Shown: piece by piece, positions 50,293 to 62,741 of the stretch
How the letters are laid out: each line of letters opens with the position of its first letter
Numbering within the stretch: position 1 is the first letter of the stretch
Assembly (NCBI GenBank): GCA_009617715.1
Contig: VTFK01000023.1
Coordinates: 496,001 to 560,000, forward strand
Direction: 5' to 3'
Length of the DNA: 64,000 nucleotides
Origin: Plectrocnemia conspersa
Taxonomy: Eukaryota; Arthropoda; Insecta; Trichoptera; Polycentropodidae
Made by a program: the position numbers and the translations under genes
Notes under the pieces: model-generated
The model's database searches: none
The model's input: the letters and a program-made list of their open reading frames with translations, nothing else
Told to the model about the DNA's origin: nothing

Positions 50293-53200
50293 TTAAAATT
50301 TCGTTATCTCAAGTTCATCATCATTGTTTTTAACTTCATAAGAAACAGCTTCTTTATACACTAATTTGCCGTTTTCATCCAACGGTACGAAATAAGTCCT
50401 GATATCTCCAGCGCCCTTTCACAAACGTATTTCCTCTGCATTTCGTTAATACACCTTGCCTATCCAAAACTATAGCAGTATTCTCAGTCACCTTTATTAC
50501 AAAAAATGCATTTTTATTATTACCATATTGATCAAAATATATATATTTTAACTTAAAAGTATAATTGAAATATAAAGATACAAGGCTTGGAATATATTGG
50601 AATATATCTTCTTTCGCGTATATGAAATGGGTGTTTCAATGGTTTTGTATCTGAATATCACTCTTTCAAAAAATACCTGGATAAGTCCTTCAGTTCCAGT
50701 TGAAGCCATCCTCGAAGCCATATTGACAGCATGTCCCCAAATATCATACAAAGGCTTTGAAGAACCGACAACCCCAGCTGTTACTTCGCCATGAGATATG
50801 CCTTAAAATATGAATAAGATTAGAGTTATTTTTTAAATATAAAGTATATTAAGAAATAATACCTATTTTTAAGTTGATATTTTGAAAGGCGCTTCTATTG
50901 AACTCGTTCAATTTTTCGTTCATTGAAGCTGCAAATTCAACCATCCTTAGCACAATTTCGTCCTCGTAGCTCTGCTGTGATCTGATAGGTCCATCAGATC
51001 CGACATTTAAAGATCCTCTTTGAGATTCTGTGTCGGAAAATATGGAAGCCCTATGCTGACCCGGATCCAGTCCACAGGCTGCCATATAAGTCCACCCTGC
51101 CATTTTGATCTTTTCCACTTTGAGACGCTTGTCGTTAACAGCAAACAAAAGCTAAATACATACAATTTCATTAGCATAGATTTAGTGATTTATATTATTT
51201 TTTTACAAGTATACCTTATCAAAGTCAGATATTAAATAATTAAGATATTTTAGAAGCTTTGCTTCGCTGGTCACCGATTCGTCATCGGCAAATCGATAGT
51301 TTGTCAGCGTGGCGAACATGACTGATACACATTCATACTCTTCGTAGTATAGTTCATCATCAACCAAACCGGTGTTTAGATATTTATCAGCTGAAAAAAA
51401 TAAAAGTTATATATTAATATTTATAAACATATTTAAAAGGTAAATAGTACCAGTAGTAATGCGCGGGATGAAACCAATGACGACTCGTTCAAGGAGCTTC
51501 GGAGCTGCAATACTCCCAAATATTATTAGGAACATCTCAAAATATACTTTAGAAAATAACGAATAAGTTGCTACAATACACAGAGCTTACTCGCATATTA
51601 TTTTGGGAGTCTAAGAATCATCTTATCAACTAGGGTCGCCTCAAAGACTACATTATATTTTTATTTAAAACACTTGCATGATACATTCATCTTTGAGACT
51701 AAGATTGATTGATAATATTATTATCAGATCTAATTTACAATGTCAGTGTTAATTAAATGTTAAAGACATGAGAGATATGATTTAGAAACACCGATCAAAA
51801 GATAACGATAATCTTCAGATAATCTGATTATATATTGACTTAAAATACTAAATTTATCTTACCAACATGTACAGGTAGAATATTATACAACAGTAAATTG
51901 TTCTCCAACTTCATCCCAGTTGCATCAGTCTGCTTCTCGATCAACTTTTTCTTCCATCTGTAATCGAGCCTACATCTAAATTCAGCCTGTCGATCAATCA
52001 GATGTAGTGTCAGAGACATGAACACCACTGCCATAGTCTGAGCAATCCTAGGATCCATATCGTAGTTCCAAGTAGCGCCATTTTTATATACATCTGATTT
52101 TATATCCCATATGATCCATAAATACATAGCATTTATTATTATACCGACAGCCCACCTCATAACAAAGAAGACACGACTGAATAAGTAACCCAATAATAAT
52201 GTCAAAAAGGTTGCTTGAGTCAATTGCTGAAATATTTAAAGATTCATTACGATTTATATTTTCTAAATTTAGATTAAGATTGACGTACCCACGGAGGTAT
52301 GCAGCTTTTTTCTTTGGGGGCATTATATTTGCATTCAGTCAGATTGATGAAAGAACTGACGGATAACATAAAGCAGATGAATATGTGTACGATTGTTCTA
52401 GAACTAGCAGATTTTATCAATGATTCTGAATTGCGATAGAGAAATACTAAAAATTTGTTCTTAGGTGGAGTTCTTCCGTATTTCTTTTCCCAAAAAAACT
52501 TCATCCAATTTAGTGGTTGCAAGATAATCAACATAAATCCTAGAATAGCATTAATCAAGACAGTCTTCCAAGAGATTCTAAAAAATAAAACCATATAAAT
52601 ATTTGATTTATAAAAATACTGTTATATAAAACTTACACTGCAATGGTAATGGCTTGTATGCAAATTGTTATTAAAAATACTAATAAACTTAATGCTACAT
52701 AATGTTTAAATAGCAAATCTGGTTCATTTATGAAATCTTTTTCTAGCTTAGCATTTAAGAAAAATAGCGTTCGTCCTGACATTGACTTCTCTATATCGGC
52801 ATTGTTATTGCAATCCTTTGAATACTTTCTATAAAAATATTATATTAATGCACAATAAATATTAAATTATTGATTTAATTTAAACGTACCCCCAAATTCC
52901 AGTTGGCATTTGATCTATAATAGCAGACATTTGAGTATCTGCATCTCTCATCATTTTTCTATAGACCTTATGATTATTATCAATGAATGTTGATCTGCTT
53001 CTAGATAATCTTCCATTGGCAAACTCTGGTCTGCTCTGAGATGATATTGACTATATAAAATAAAAAGATTATGTAGAATATATTTACAGCTACAATAAAA
53101 TATATTTTAATACCTTTTGAATCCCTTTCTTCACAAATTTTGTAGCACTTACAGAAGGTCTTTTATATTGAACTCTATGACTATAATAATCATTGCTATG

Positions 53201-55370
53201 CTGGAATAAAAAATATATGATATATATAAATAAATGATACTTCATTTAAACATACCTTTGAAGGAGTTGATAATAAATATGATTCTATTTTATATTTTGC
53301 TAATAGAGAATTTTCAGATGCTTCATAGTTTGGTTCAATAATATAATCTCTAGCAGATTCTTTTAATTCTTCTAGTGTTCGCTTAGTTATATGTACTTTT
53401 CTGTATTTTTTTAATAAATAATTTTTTTATTGATGATAACATTTATACACATGCAAAATATATTCATACCCAGGTTTTCCAGCTGATTCCATAGCGTTAG
53501 CAATAGTTACATCTTTAGACCATATATCATATTGCCATTTTCTTATTCCTATAATACCACTTAATATCTTACCGCTGTGAATACCTATTCGCATATCAAT
53601 ATCCAAGTTTCTACTTTCTCTAAAAAATATAAACATTTATATTTCTCATATTTGTTATTATTAATTATCTAATTGTTTACCTAACATCTTTAATAATAGA
53701 TATCATCTCCAAGCCTAGATCCACACAACTTTTTGCGTGCTGCGAGTTTGGCTTTGGAACTCCTGACACACAATAATAGCAATCGCCCAAAAATTTTATT
53801 CTGAGCACATCGTTATCCTGTTGAGTGAAAAAAATACATAATAAAAACTCTGATTTTTAAAATGGGAGGATCAGTAAAAAATGTCTACAACCTCTGCCGC
53901 CTCATCAAACTTTGCAAACAGTTCGTTTAAAGTTTCGACTAAAACTTTCGGTTGAAGCTTAGTTGACATCATAGTATAATTGACAATATCTGCGTATAGA
54001 ATACTGACATTATCATGCTCTTTTATATATAAATATCTGTAATTATAAAGCGCAATTAAATACAGTTATTAATTATATTGTAATAAAAATATCTACCTTG
54101 AATCTTGAATTGGTAAAGGATCATATTCTTCGTGTTTTATCTGCTTTGCTATTTTTCTAATGTCATCTTTAATCGTTAAAGCTATATGTTCAGGTAATAT
54201 GCTAAGTAATAGCCTCTCCTTAAATAATGTATTATACATATAAATTATTATTTAAAAGAAAAATATTTATAAATTATTTTTAGAACACTTACTTCTTGTT
54301 CTTTCTCAAAGTTTAATTTGAAAGTTGATTCTAAACAATTTGTTCTATCCAAAAACGATCTTCTAGTCATTATTTCATTCATAAATCTAAAATATATGCC
54401 TAGTAAATTAACGGCAAATAAATATAACAAATCACCGCCTATCTGTAATCAAATTTATAATTACATTAGCTTGATTTTTGAGAATCATTTTAATTATTTC
54501 CTTATTACCATTCGATACATGCGACTTTCTTCATAATGGCTATAAGTCACAAGCGACATCAAAGCAATATGGCAAAAGGAAACAATGGTCCCAAGGAGCA
54601 AAGCCAACAGATTATTTGTTATCGGCAAGAATATATAACAAGCCAATAGGGTATTAGTATAGTATGCCGGTCTCAAAGCTGGAGCTACTTTCGTTAAAGC
54701 CGGAACTGATATATCTAAAAGAATTAAATAAAATATAAATATAATATTAAACAATATTTATTAAAAATATTAAACATACCTAAAACTATCAAAATCAATA
54801 TTATAGTAACTGAAAGTACAGGTTGTAACCAATCGAATTTCCTCTTCAATCTATCCATGTACAACATTATTACTATAGGTATAGGAACTATTATTTGCAG
54901 AGAGTAGCATATTAAAGCTACGATTTCGTTTAACTGAAAATATAATTGTAAATAGTTTATTTAATAAATAAAATAATAATTTATATATACTTACAATTAC
55001 ACTACTGATTGAAACCAATATTATTAGATGTGTTAAAGACATGAAAATCATGACTATTAAAAAAATTGATAAATATCCTAATCTGAGCTTATCTACATAT
55101 CTGTTGTAGAGACTTTCCATATTTCTTTGTTTTATTTGTACCTAAAATAGTATTACATAATGGTTAATTTTTTTTATGATTGATAACAAATTATGAACTC
55201 ACTCTTAATTGTTTTAAATTCCAATGCATGTCCGTGATGGAAAATCTTTCTTGCTCCTTGAACTCATCCAAAGATGACAAAATACTTTCATTATGAGCTA
55301 TCATTGAGTGTCTGGTAAAATATAACATCCCAGCATCTTCCGTCAAAACTGATCCTCGAACGACGTCCAT
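50293..55370 (-). CDS. Membrane adenylyl cyclase, insect ACX / type 2-like, 19 core exons
   Basis: Makes cAMP from ATP at the plasma membrane. Exons, minus strand in order: 55370-55203, 55141-54995, 54933-54780, 54714-54509, 54442-54293, 54218-54097, 54036-53892, 53817-53681, 53619-53470, 53400-53256, 53200-53114, 53050-52890, 52828-52637, 52577-52289, 52226-51863, 51390-51215, 51151-50863, 50801-50677, 50491-50293. All joins use GT-AG and phases agree. The ATG follows an in-frame TAA by 3 bases. Order: short N terminus, hydrophobic block 1 (about 70-225), C1 (about 317-500), hydrophobic block 2 (about 640-800), C2 (about 870 to end). C1 has metal-binding Asp332 (YADIVNY) and Asp376 (LGDCYY), 44 apart as in known cyclases. 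C2 has EKIK, YDIW (Asp1047), Asn1054 and Arg1058 (NMASR). The C1 Arg of PGRVHIT is Lys. C2 phrasing such as TYMAACGLD and [17 protein letters not shown] suggests ACX rather than Ac76E; the subtype is inference. The last exon has one surplus base. Confidence 0.93.
50410..50420 (-). other. One-base frameshift in the last cyclase exon
   Basis: The exon reads normally through [13 protein letters not shown] and CRGNTFVKG. The next codons then leave the conserved frame and stop at 50375-50377. Removing one C from the CCC run at 50414-50416 restores a reading with [10 protein letters not shown], as expected for this end of the C2 domain, and runs to a TAA at 50293-50295. It could be an assembly error, a polymorphism, or a real truncation that loses about 27 residues. 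Confidence 0.8.
51451..51504 (-). other. Possible 54-bp cassette exon of the cyclase
   Basis: Inside the 472-bp intron between exons 51863-52226 and 51215-51390 lies an open 54-bp segment with an AG acceptor and a GTACTA donor. It starts in the same phase (G|CT) as the next exon, so including or skipping it keeps the frame. Skipping gives [20 protein letters not shown], which has the same spacing as known cyclases at the start of C2; inclusion would insert 18 residues ([17 protein letters not shown] plus a shared Ala) there. I therefore leave it out of the core model. It may also be chance. Confidence 0.35.
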
Positions 55371-58300
55371 TTTTTATTTTTGTTAAAAATAATTAATATC
55401 TGTGAAAAAAACATTAATCTGTAGATTATAGTAATTAATGATTTCTCCAGTAAGTTAATAAATAAATTAACAAAATGGTCCAATAAAATCTGATAGCACG
55501 ATAAGATATGAAAATATGATTGTGAAAAGAAAATTGGTTTTTAAATTGAATTAACTTTCTCTAATATTATTGTTTAAAGACAAATTTATTCATGAACTGT
55601 ATTTGATATTTAAAAGTTATTTTTTTAATTATTTTCTTTAAGCAGTAATGCTGTGTTTTATCATTGTTAATTAAATATGTGGAAATAAAATTTGTAAAAG
55701 ATAGTCGTAATCATCAATCAATACGTGAATCTTTTAATAAAAATGTTTATATAATAATCTCTTTTGTATAGGTCTTTCTAACATAAAATTTCTCGTGATA
55801 ACATATCTTTTAATCTATCGTACAAATGTTTCAAATACCTGAGTGATTATTGGAAAAAAATGAGTAATGAATCGAAAAACCGAATCATTAGACAGTTGTA
55901 TATATTTGCCTAATACATTTATCGTATTGCTTAGTAAATATGAAATGTAATTACTTTCCCCAATAGATTAACAAATAATTTTATGTGTATATAATATATG
56001 GCAAAAAATAACTATAAATAAAAAAAAAATTCTTACTCTTAATTGAACCATTTATATGACTAAAAATAAATATTAAAATAACTCGAATTCATGCATACAA
56101 TTTAAAAAATAAAGTTAAGGTTTATTTTATTGAAATTACGCAAGCATAATATATAACACCATAAAATAATAAATACAGAAAAACTACTAGTATATACATA
56201 TATAATATCTTATATTTGAGTATATAATATCATGTTATATATTAACTACTAATTTTTCTTAAATTATTATTTTATTATGATATAATTTATACTAGGGTAT
56301 CTTTCTTAAATATTCAAGTTAATACAAATACCTAAGAAATAATAAATTTTTGTTTCTTCATACTAGTACATAACAAATGTATACTCAAACTATTGCTTTC
56401 ATTTCTGTTCATAATTACTATCATTATGCATAGTACACATTCCGTTGATTTAAATCTTAAATATTGGACTTTAGATTAAATTTTTAGTATTAAAAAATCA
56501 TTAAAATATTTTTTTTTTTTTTTTAGAAAATATTTTTTTTCTGTAGTGATGAACATTTATTTGCTTTTTGCCAATTTTATTTATGTAAAAACCTATTAAC
56601 TAAAAGACTTAAATTTTAAATATTTTGTTCACGTGAAAGATTTTTTTTTATTTATTCTACAGTGTAATTAAAACATTTATTTATACATGTATAAAAACGA
56701 TGCCAATGAAAATATTTTTTTAAAATATTAAAAATTGTATATTTTAATTACTTATCTTTAAAAAAATATAATATATCATACTTAAAAAAATAACAACATT
56801 TTTTTTTACTAGTATTTTTGTCATTAAAAGTATTATCTACATAATGTTAAAAAAAATCTAATATCAATATATAAAATAAATTGCTCAAATATATTTACAT
56901 TATTAAATTATATTTACCAAATTATCTTTGTCGAACTGCAATCTGAACTCTTCAAATATTTAACAAATACATTTTAACCTATTAAACTATAGTCATAGCT
57001 TTAAGCAAATATTTTGTTCAGTCCTATAGTATATACTTCTAATAGTACCAAACATTTTAATCAATTTAATACACAAGAAAATACATAAGCTGACACTTTC
57101 AATGGAAACCGAACAAACACTATTGAACATCATTATTGAATCGCTATCTAATCTATTTACTGTTCGACTGGATTATCTTAATAATTTTTTTTGTGATAAG
57201 ACTTCTGTATAAAATTAATAATATCGTGATTAATGAAAAAAAAGGAAAATTGACAAAAATACGACATCTCTGATTGTACTTACAAATATATGCTATTTAA
57301 ATAAGTTATTATTACTACATAATCAAATATAAAAAATAAAATATTTATGTTATTATCGACACTATGTTTATATAAGATAACTAAGATGAAAAACATTGAT
57401 TTCAAACTTTTGTTCTATTATAGAAAAAATTAAAAAATAAATTTAATACAATTAATTAATTTAGATATCTATATTTTTATAATAAAAATAGTAGACAAAA
57501 ATCAGTATTGATAACTTTAATATTATTACTCTGATATAAGCAAGGAGTTATGATACTAATATTAAAAAAAAAATAGTATTGTAACTCATTGATAAGTATT
57601 GATAAATATCAGTATTTAAATTTGTATATTCAATTCAATTATGAGTTTTGATTATATGATCATAGTATCTAAGTCTTATGTCTTTGAAAGAAACATGGAT
57701 ATGTAATTATTTGTATTAAAGCATCTCTGTGTACGCAGCGGTTATTTCTATATTGATTTTGTCGAATGGCAACGACGTCTGTCACAGAGTCTGTAACAAA
57801 AATTATTATATCTATAATAATATTAATATTCTTAGATTTGCTCATTGAATCTCAAGGTTAGTTTTGAAAATAGCTCGCCGGTACACATCTCATTGGTCGA
57901 ACTTTCTTAATGCTACAAATTAAATTAAATTAATATTTTTGACATATTTATAATACCATTTCCCTCTCAGAATCTCCAAATGAAACCCAAATCTCCAGAC
58001 GAGAAATGTTAATGAGTAATAAACGTCGAAGCGGTGGCTTTATTAAAATAATAATCGGACAGGGGATCATTGAGTCATTTATACCATACCTGAAGAACCA
58101 AAGTTTCTCTCTGCGGCGGTGGGATGAAATCTAGCGCGAAATTAAAACGAGGAAGAACAAGAAGAGCATTGCGAGAATGAGACGTCTTTAATGGAAAACG
58201 AGCGGCGGGTAACGCTAATACCTCTCTCCCTCGTTGTTTCTCATCGGATCGCATTAAATATTTGCACAGCGTATTGCATAACTGCAACAGGGAAATTTTA

Positions 58301-61300
58301 ATGAGAATCAGAAAGAGCATAAAAGAGAATTTTCAATTTCGGATAGCACTGCTGCACATAGCACTCATGGCTGGCGGTGGATTTCAGCAAACCGCGCGAA
58401 ATAGCTCCCGAAGATATCCTGAAAGGAGGCGCTGAATGGTGGCGCTGGATATCTGCGCTTCAATGTGCTCAGGGGATGTTCAAAGCAAACGATTGCAATT
58501 TTCATTTAATTTTTAAACATTTTTAATAAATAACAATTTTAAATAAAACCCGATTTTTAACTGATTCTCGTATTAATTCTACAGAAAAAATATTCTAATA
58601 TTTTTTTTAGAAATATCTAGAAAAAACTACTTTTTATTTGGAAAGGACGCGCGTTAGGAAAATTAGTGAAAAAGGACGTGCAAAACGTTCAAACATCCTT
58701 ATCTGTGATTTTACAGAGGTGGCTCTAACCAGAATTATGAAATAAGTGACACTTGATCACAAAAGACAAAGACGCGATGAAAGGCGCAAAAGAGATATGA
58801 CACACATATGAGTCACAGCGAATACTAAAAAACATCAATCACAGCCAATAATAATACAACTTGACACGCCAGAATAGTTTCTTAGACTTTCAATACCTGC
58901 CATTTCAACTTCATCGCCTGATAGGGGCATTTATATTACTCTATATGTGTTTTATGTATTTATATTTCTCTATTTAATTGATATATTTTTATGAAAAAAA
59001 CTCTTTCAGGATTTTTCAGCGTTTATTTTAGCTCCAAAGTCACATCCATTTAGCTTTTAAACTAGAAAAAATGTTAATACTTTAATGTATATGGAATTCG
59101 TTTTAAAAAAATATTCCATTACCAAAAATAATTAAGGCCTCAAGCCAACATATGTTTATTTTAGTCTTCACATACATTTAAAAAGTACTCGTATATTCAT
59201 TAGATCCAAAACAAGTCTATACAATATTCTGGTTGAACTACTTATTTTATATAGATTTTAAACGTGGACAAATCACTAGCGAGCTGCAGTCGTTTAGGCG
59301 AAAAAATGTCTTTGAGCCTACTTGCATTAACACTACTATGCATAGTTATAACGAGTTGTATCATGAGTCTGGTGTCGTCAAGTAGAATAAAATATAGCTG
59401 CGTCGAATATCTGTTCCATATAAACATGATCAGTATTACCACATTAGAGTGAGGTAAAGGATAATCTTAGTCAATATAAAATTTTAGCTTTATGATAAAG
59501 AATATGCTAGTATATATTTAATTATTTTGTTGCAATTTACTTAGTATTTTTTACAAAAAAGCATAAGAGATTTATATGTTTAAGTACCTAATGTCAGTTG
59601 ATAGATTGTTAGAAAAACCATATTTATATTATAGTAACTATAATAATATAACTTAATCCCAATAAATGCTAGTTATAAAATATATACTATACACTTATAT
59701 GACACATTTATATTCAAAAATTGTAGTTTTTATATCTCATGTTAGATAAAGCACCTAAGAAAATCCTTAACACGTGTAACTAAGAAAAGTAAAGTTTTCA
59801 TATGTATAGTAAGATTGTAATTAAATGCACATTTTACAATTATATGTATATGAGTTGAAATTTAAATAGTATATTAGATTTTTAGTAGAGAAAATAAACA
59901 TTAGATGAATAAAACATAAAATTAATTTTAATAATATTTATTATTATAACAGATATTTTTTTGTATCCATTATTATATTATATAATTTGGAAGCTAGCAA
60001 CAGTGCATATGTCGCTTATATAATTAATTAGGTATTTATATCTATTTTATAAATCTACAATTACCAGCTGATAAGCAATGTATATAAAAATACTATATTT
60101 AATCAAAAATATGTCAAATATAAAAATATTATTAATATCTGTATTCTGTAAAAAAATATTTTATTTTTCAATATTAAATTCTTAATTGAATTTGTCAAGA
60201 ATTAGTAATTTGTAGATAGATTTTTTTATAAATATTTTGGCGTGTACATGACTATAATTGGATTATTGTGGTCTTATGAGCGAACAGGGGTATTCCCATG
60301 ATTTAATCAATTTTACTCCCTAGTGTTCCCCTAAGCTAAAAGACTATAAATAATTTATTATGTAGCGAAAAGTAAAACGCATTTGAAAATTAATATTTAA
60401 TATATGTTTATTACAATGTGCATTTGTATAAATAAAACATTTTGAACTACCTCTATTCGATCTGAATATGAAAATCGTATGTGACACTCGAGAGTGCGCA
60501 AATGTTTATACGCGGTTCGACTTTACTAGTAAAAAATATATATTTAATATTAAATTTTAATACAAATAAAAGTATATATAACCAAAATACAACATGTATA
60601 ATATTAATTTTTAATACATAAATATATCAATTATTATTTTGTCTAAAAAATAATAAAAACGAAATTTATTGACAAAAATATTCCTAATTTATTAATTCGG
60701 ATATTTCATGGAAAAAAAAACACATAAATAGCGCGTTTTATCAATTCAAAAATACCTAAATTATTTATAGTTTATCATGGTGCATTGGAGAACTTTGTCT
60801 AGTTATGATTATCAGATTTATGATAAAATATATATATGATATACCAGTTCGGCATTAAAGTCAAAACCGTCGCTTATTTTTTTATTATTGGAACGGAAAA
60901 AAATAGTGTCGATTCTGACTGCGCGCTTCACCTTCTGACTTGGCCTTAACCATCATACTTACAACTTGGTCTTGACAACTAATTTTATTGCTAATCTTTT
61001 AATACTACACACATATTCCTTTTCAATCAATGTAGTCAATTATTTTTTGGATACAAACATATTATAGATTAGGACAAATTCTACAACACAAATATGCAAT
61101 AAAATTTTATAAAAATTTTAAATTTTAATAAATAGATTAGATCTTACCCTTTTTAATTTATTCAAAAAATTGTAAATAATTTACTGTTTATGATAGACAA
61201 TAATTGATATAGCAGTTTATTTTATTTCCCCTGTTAAAACAAATTTATTTCAATACTTATTACAGTATTTATAATATTTTCAGTCTCTTATTTTCACGTA

Positions 61301-61728
61301 TTGCAATCTGTAATACCAATAATATTATCTGAATCTACAATAATATCGTTCGTTATGCTATCATTTGTAATTGCAGTTGAAGGATATAATCTCTTAATCA
61401 TTGTTTCTCGATATGATATATGTACATTCACATTTGGTGCAACTTTTAAAATATAATGTATTATTTGGTTTAAAATTTGTGTTAAAAATAATTATTTTAC
61501 ATTTTTTCTTTCTTCGATTTTACATTTTTTTTCCAAAGAATTTATTGCAGAAATATTTTTCATTAAAAATGAGTGATTAAATCAACTTGTAAAATATTAG
61601 TATATTTTCTACTTAAAGCTTCAATAGCGGTTTTTATCAGTTTTATATTACATTTAAATATAAATATTTTCATTGTTCCATAATATCTCTAATTTAATAT
61701 CGATTTAAGCCTTTTTTGTACACCTCTG
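55371..61728. other. AT-rich DNA upstream of the cyclase
   Basis: Very AT-rich apart from the island 58080-58480. A plus-strand frame from ATG 59306 to 59452 starts MSLSLLALTLLCIVITSC, which is signal-peptide-like, but it is short and unsupported. No other gene is seen. Confidence 0.45.
58080..58480. other. GC-rich island, no supported gene
   Basis: Contains GCGCGAAATTAAAACGAGG, GAGCGGCGGGTAACG and GGCGCTGAATGGTGGCGCTG. The minus-strand open frame 58075-58320 does not resemble a known protein. Candidate conserved noncoding or regulatory DNA; it lies about 2.7 kb upstream of the cyclase start. Confidence 0.25.
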
Positions 61729-62741
61729 TAGGGTTAAAAATCACTCATTTTTGTGAGTGATTTCCATTTTATTTTAATGTTTAAAAACAACATCAGTTCT
61801 ATAATAAACTATTTTGACATTATTAGTATTATATTTTTGGCAAAACTTTTTTTAAATAATTTTATAATTTTTCATGTCCCTTTAAAAGACTTTATCATAT
61901 TTTGATCTCATAAAAAAATTCCTAAAGTTATCATTTTTATAATTAATTCAATTCACCGATATTATCTTCATCTTCATTATCACCATCAACTTCGTTATCA
62001 TCATCATTTTCATCTTCTACATCGAAATCATCTGATTTATATTTCTTATACAATATATTTATGACGTCCAAATGTATTCCATGATTCAAACATATCGTAA
62101 CTTTAAAAATCTTTCGATCATGGGTATTAAGGAATTCTATCTTTTCTTCATGTCGAGACATAAATTAAGCTCGACATCAAATTAGCTCTATATATATTTT
62201 TGTAAAATTGTACCTTTCGTTGGACATTTGAAATAATTTGATTATTTTTCGAGTCTCATTAGAGCCTCATTAAAGCTCGGTTTCAAACAAAGTTTTTTAA
62301 TAGGAATTTCTCAGTTTCGTAATTTTCAAAATCACTTTCCTTAATATATTGTTTATGGTCATTGTCCTCTTCATCGGAATCTTCATGTGTTTGACATTCA
62401 TCCTCTTTATAACGGCTAGATGAATTGCATGATTCAGGCAAAGTTAATTTTCGATAGGACTATCACACCTAGCTCTATCATCTGGTATTGTCACAATGTC
62501 GGTTTTAAAAATAATTTCAAAATCTTCCATGCGGTTCTTTTTCGGATTTTAGAAGAATCACATTTTCTTGATATGATCACCACGAACGATGATATTAAAA
62601 TACATTATATTTCGTAAAAAATAAATGTAAGATATATTAAATAAAATTTGAATCGAAAAATCTCAATTCCCGGTTTCTTTTTAAATTCCCGGAACTCGAG
62701 ATAGCAAAAAAATCCCGGGTTGTCTCGACAGACAAACCCTA
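61729..62741 (-). mobile_element. Decayed hAT element
   Basis: The minus-strand end at 62741 begins TAGGGTTTGTCTG and is followed by CCCGGGA and CCGGGAA repeats, recalling the TAGGG element at 33134. Inside are two hAT transposase fragments, LCLNHAIHLAVI (about 62415-62452) and VTICLNHGIHLDVINILYKK (about 62046-62105), each followed by an acidic stretch. The left limit is placed at a weak TAGGGTT at 61729; flanking 8-mers do not match, so that boundary is uncertain. Confidence 0.55.
61738..61763. repeat. Short hairpin
   Basis: AAATCACTCA and TGAGTGATTT are perfect 10-base arms with a 6-base loop. A related AAATGAGTGATT lies near 61567. Confidence 0.7.

Noticed and set aside
59264..59452. Short plus-strand frame with a signal-peptide-like start
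   Set aside because: Only 49 codons from the ATG, overlapped by a minus-strand frame of equal length, with no supporting splice or family evidence.
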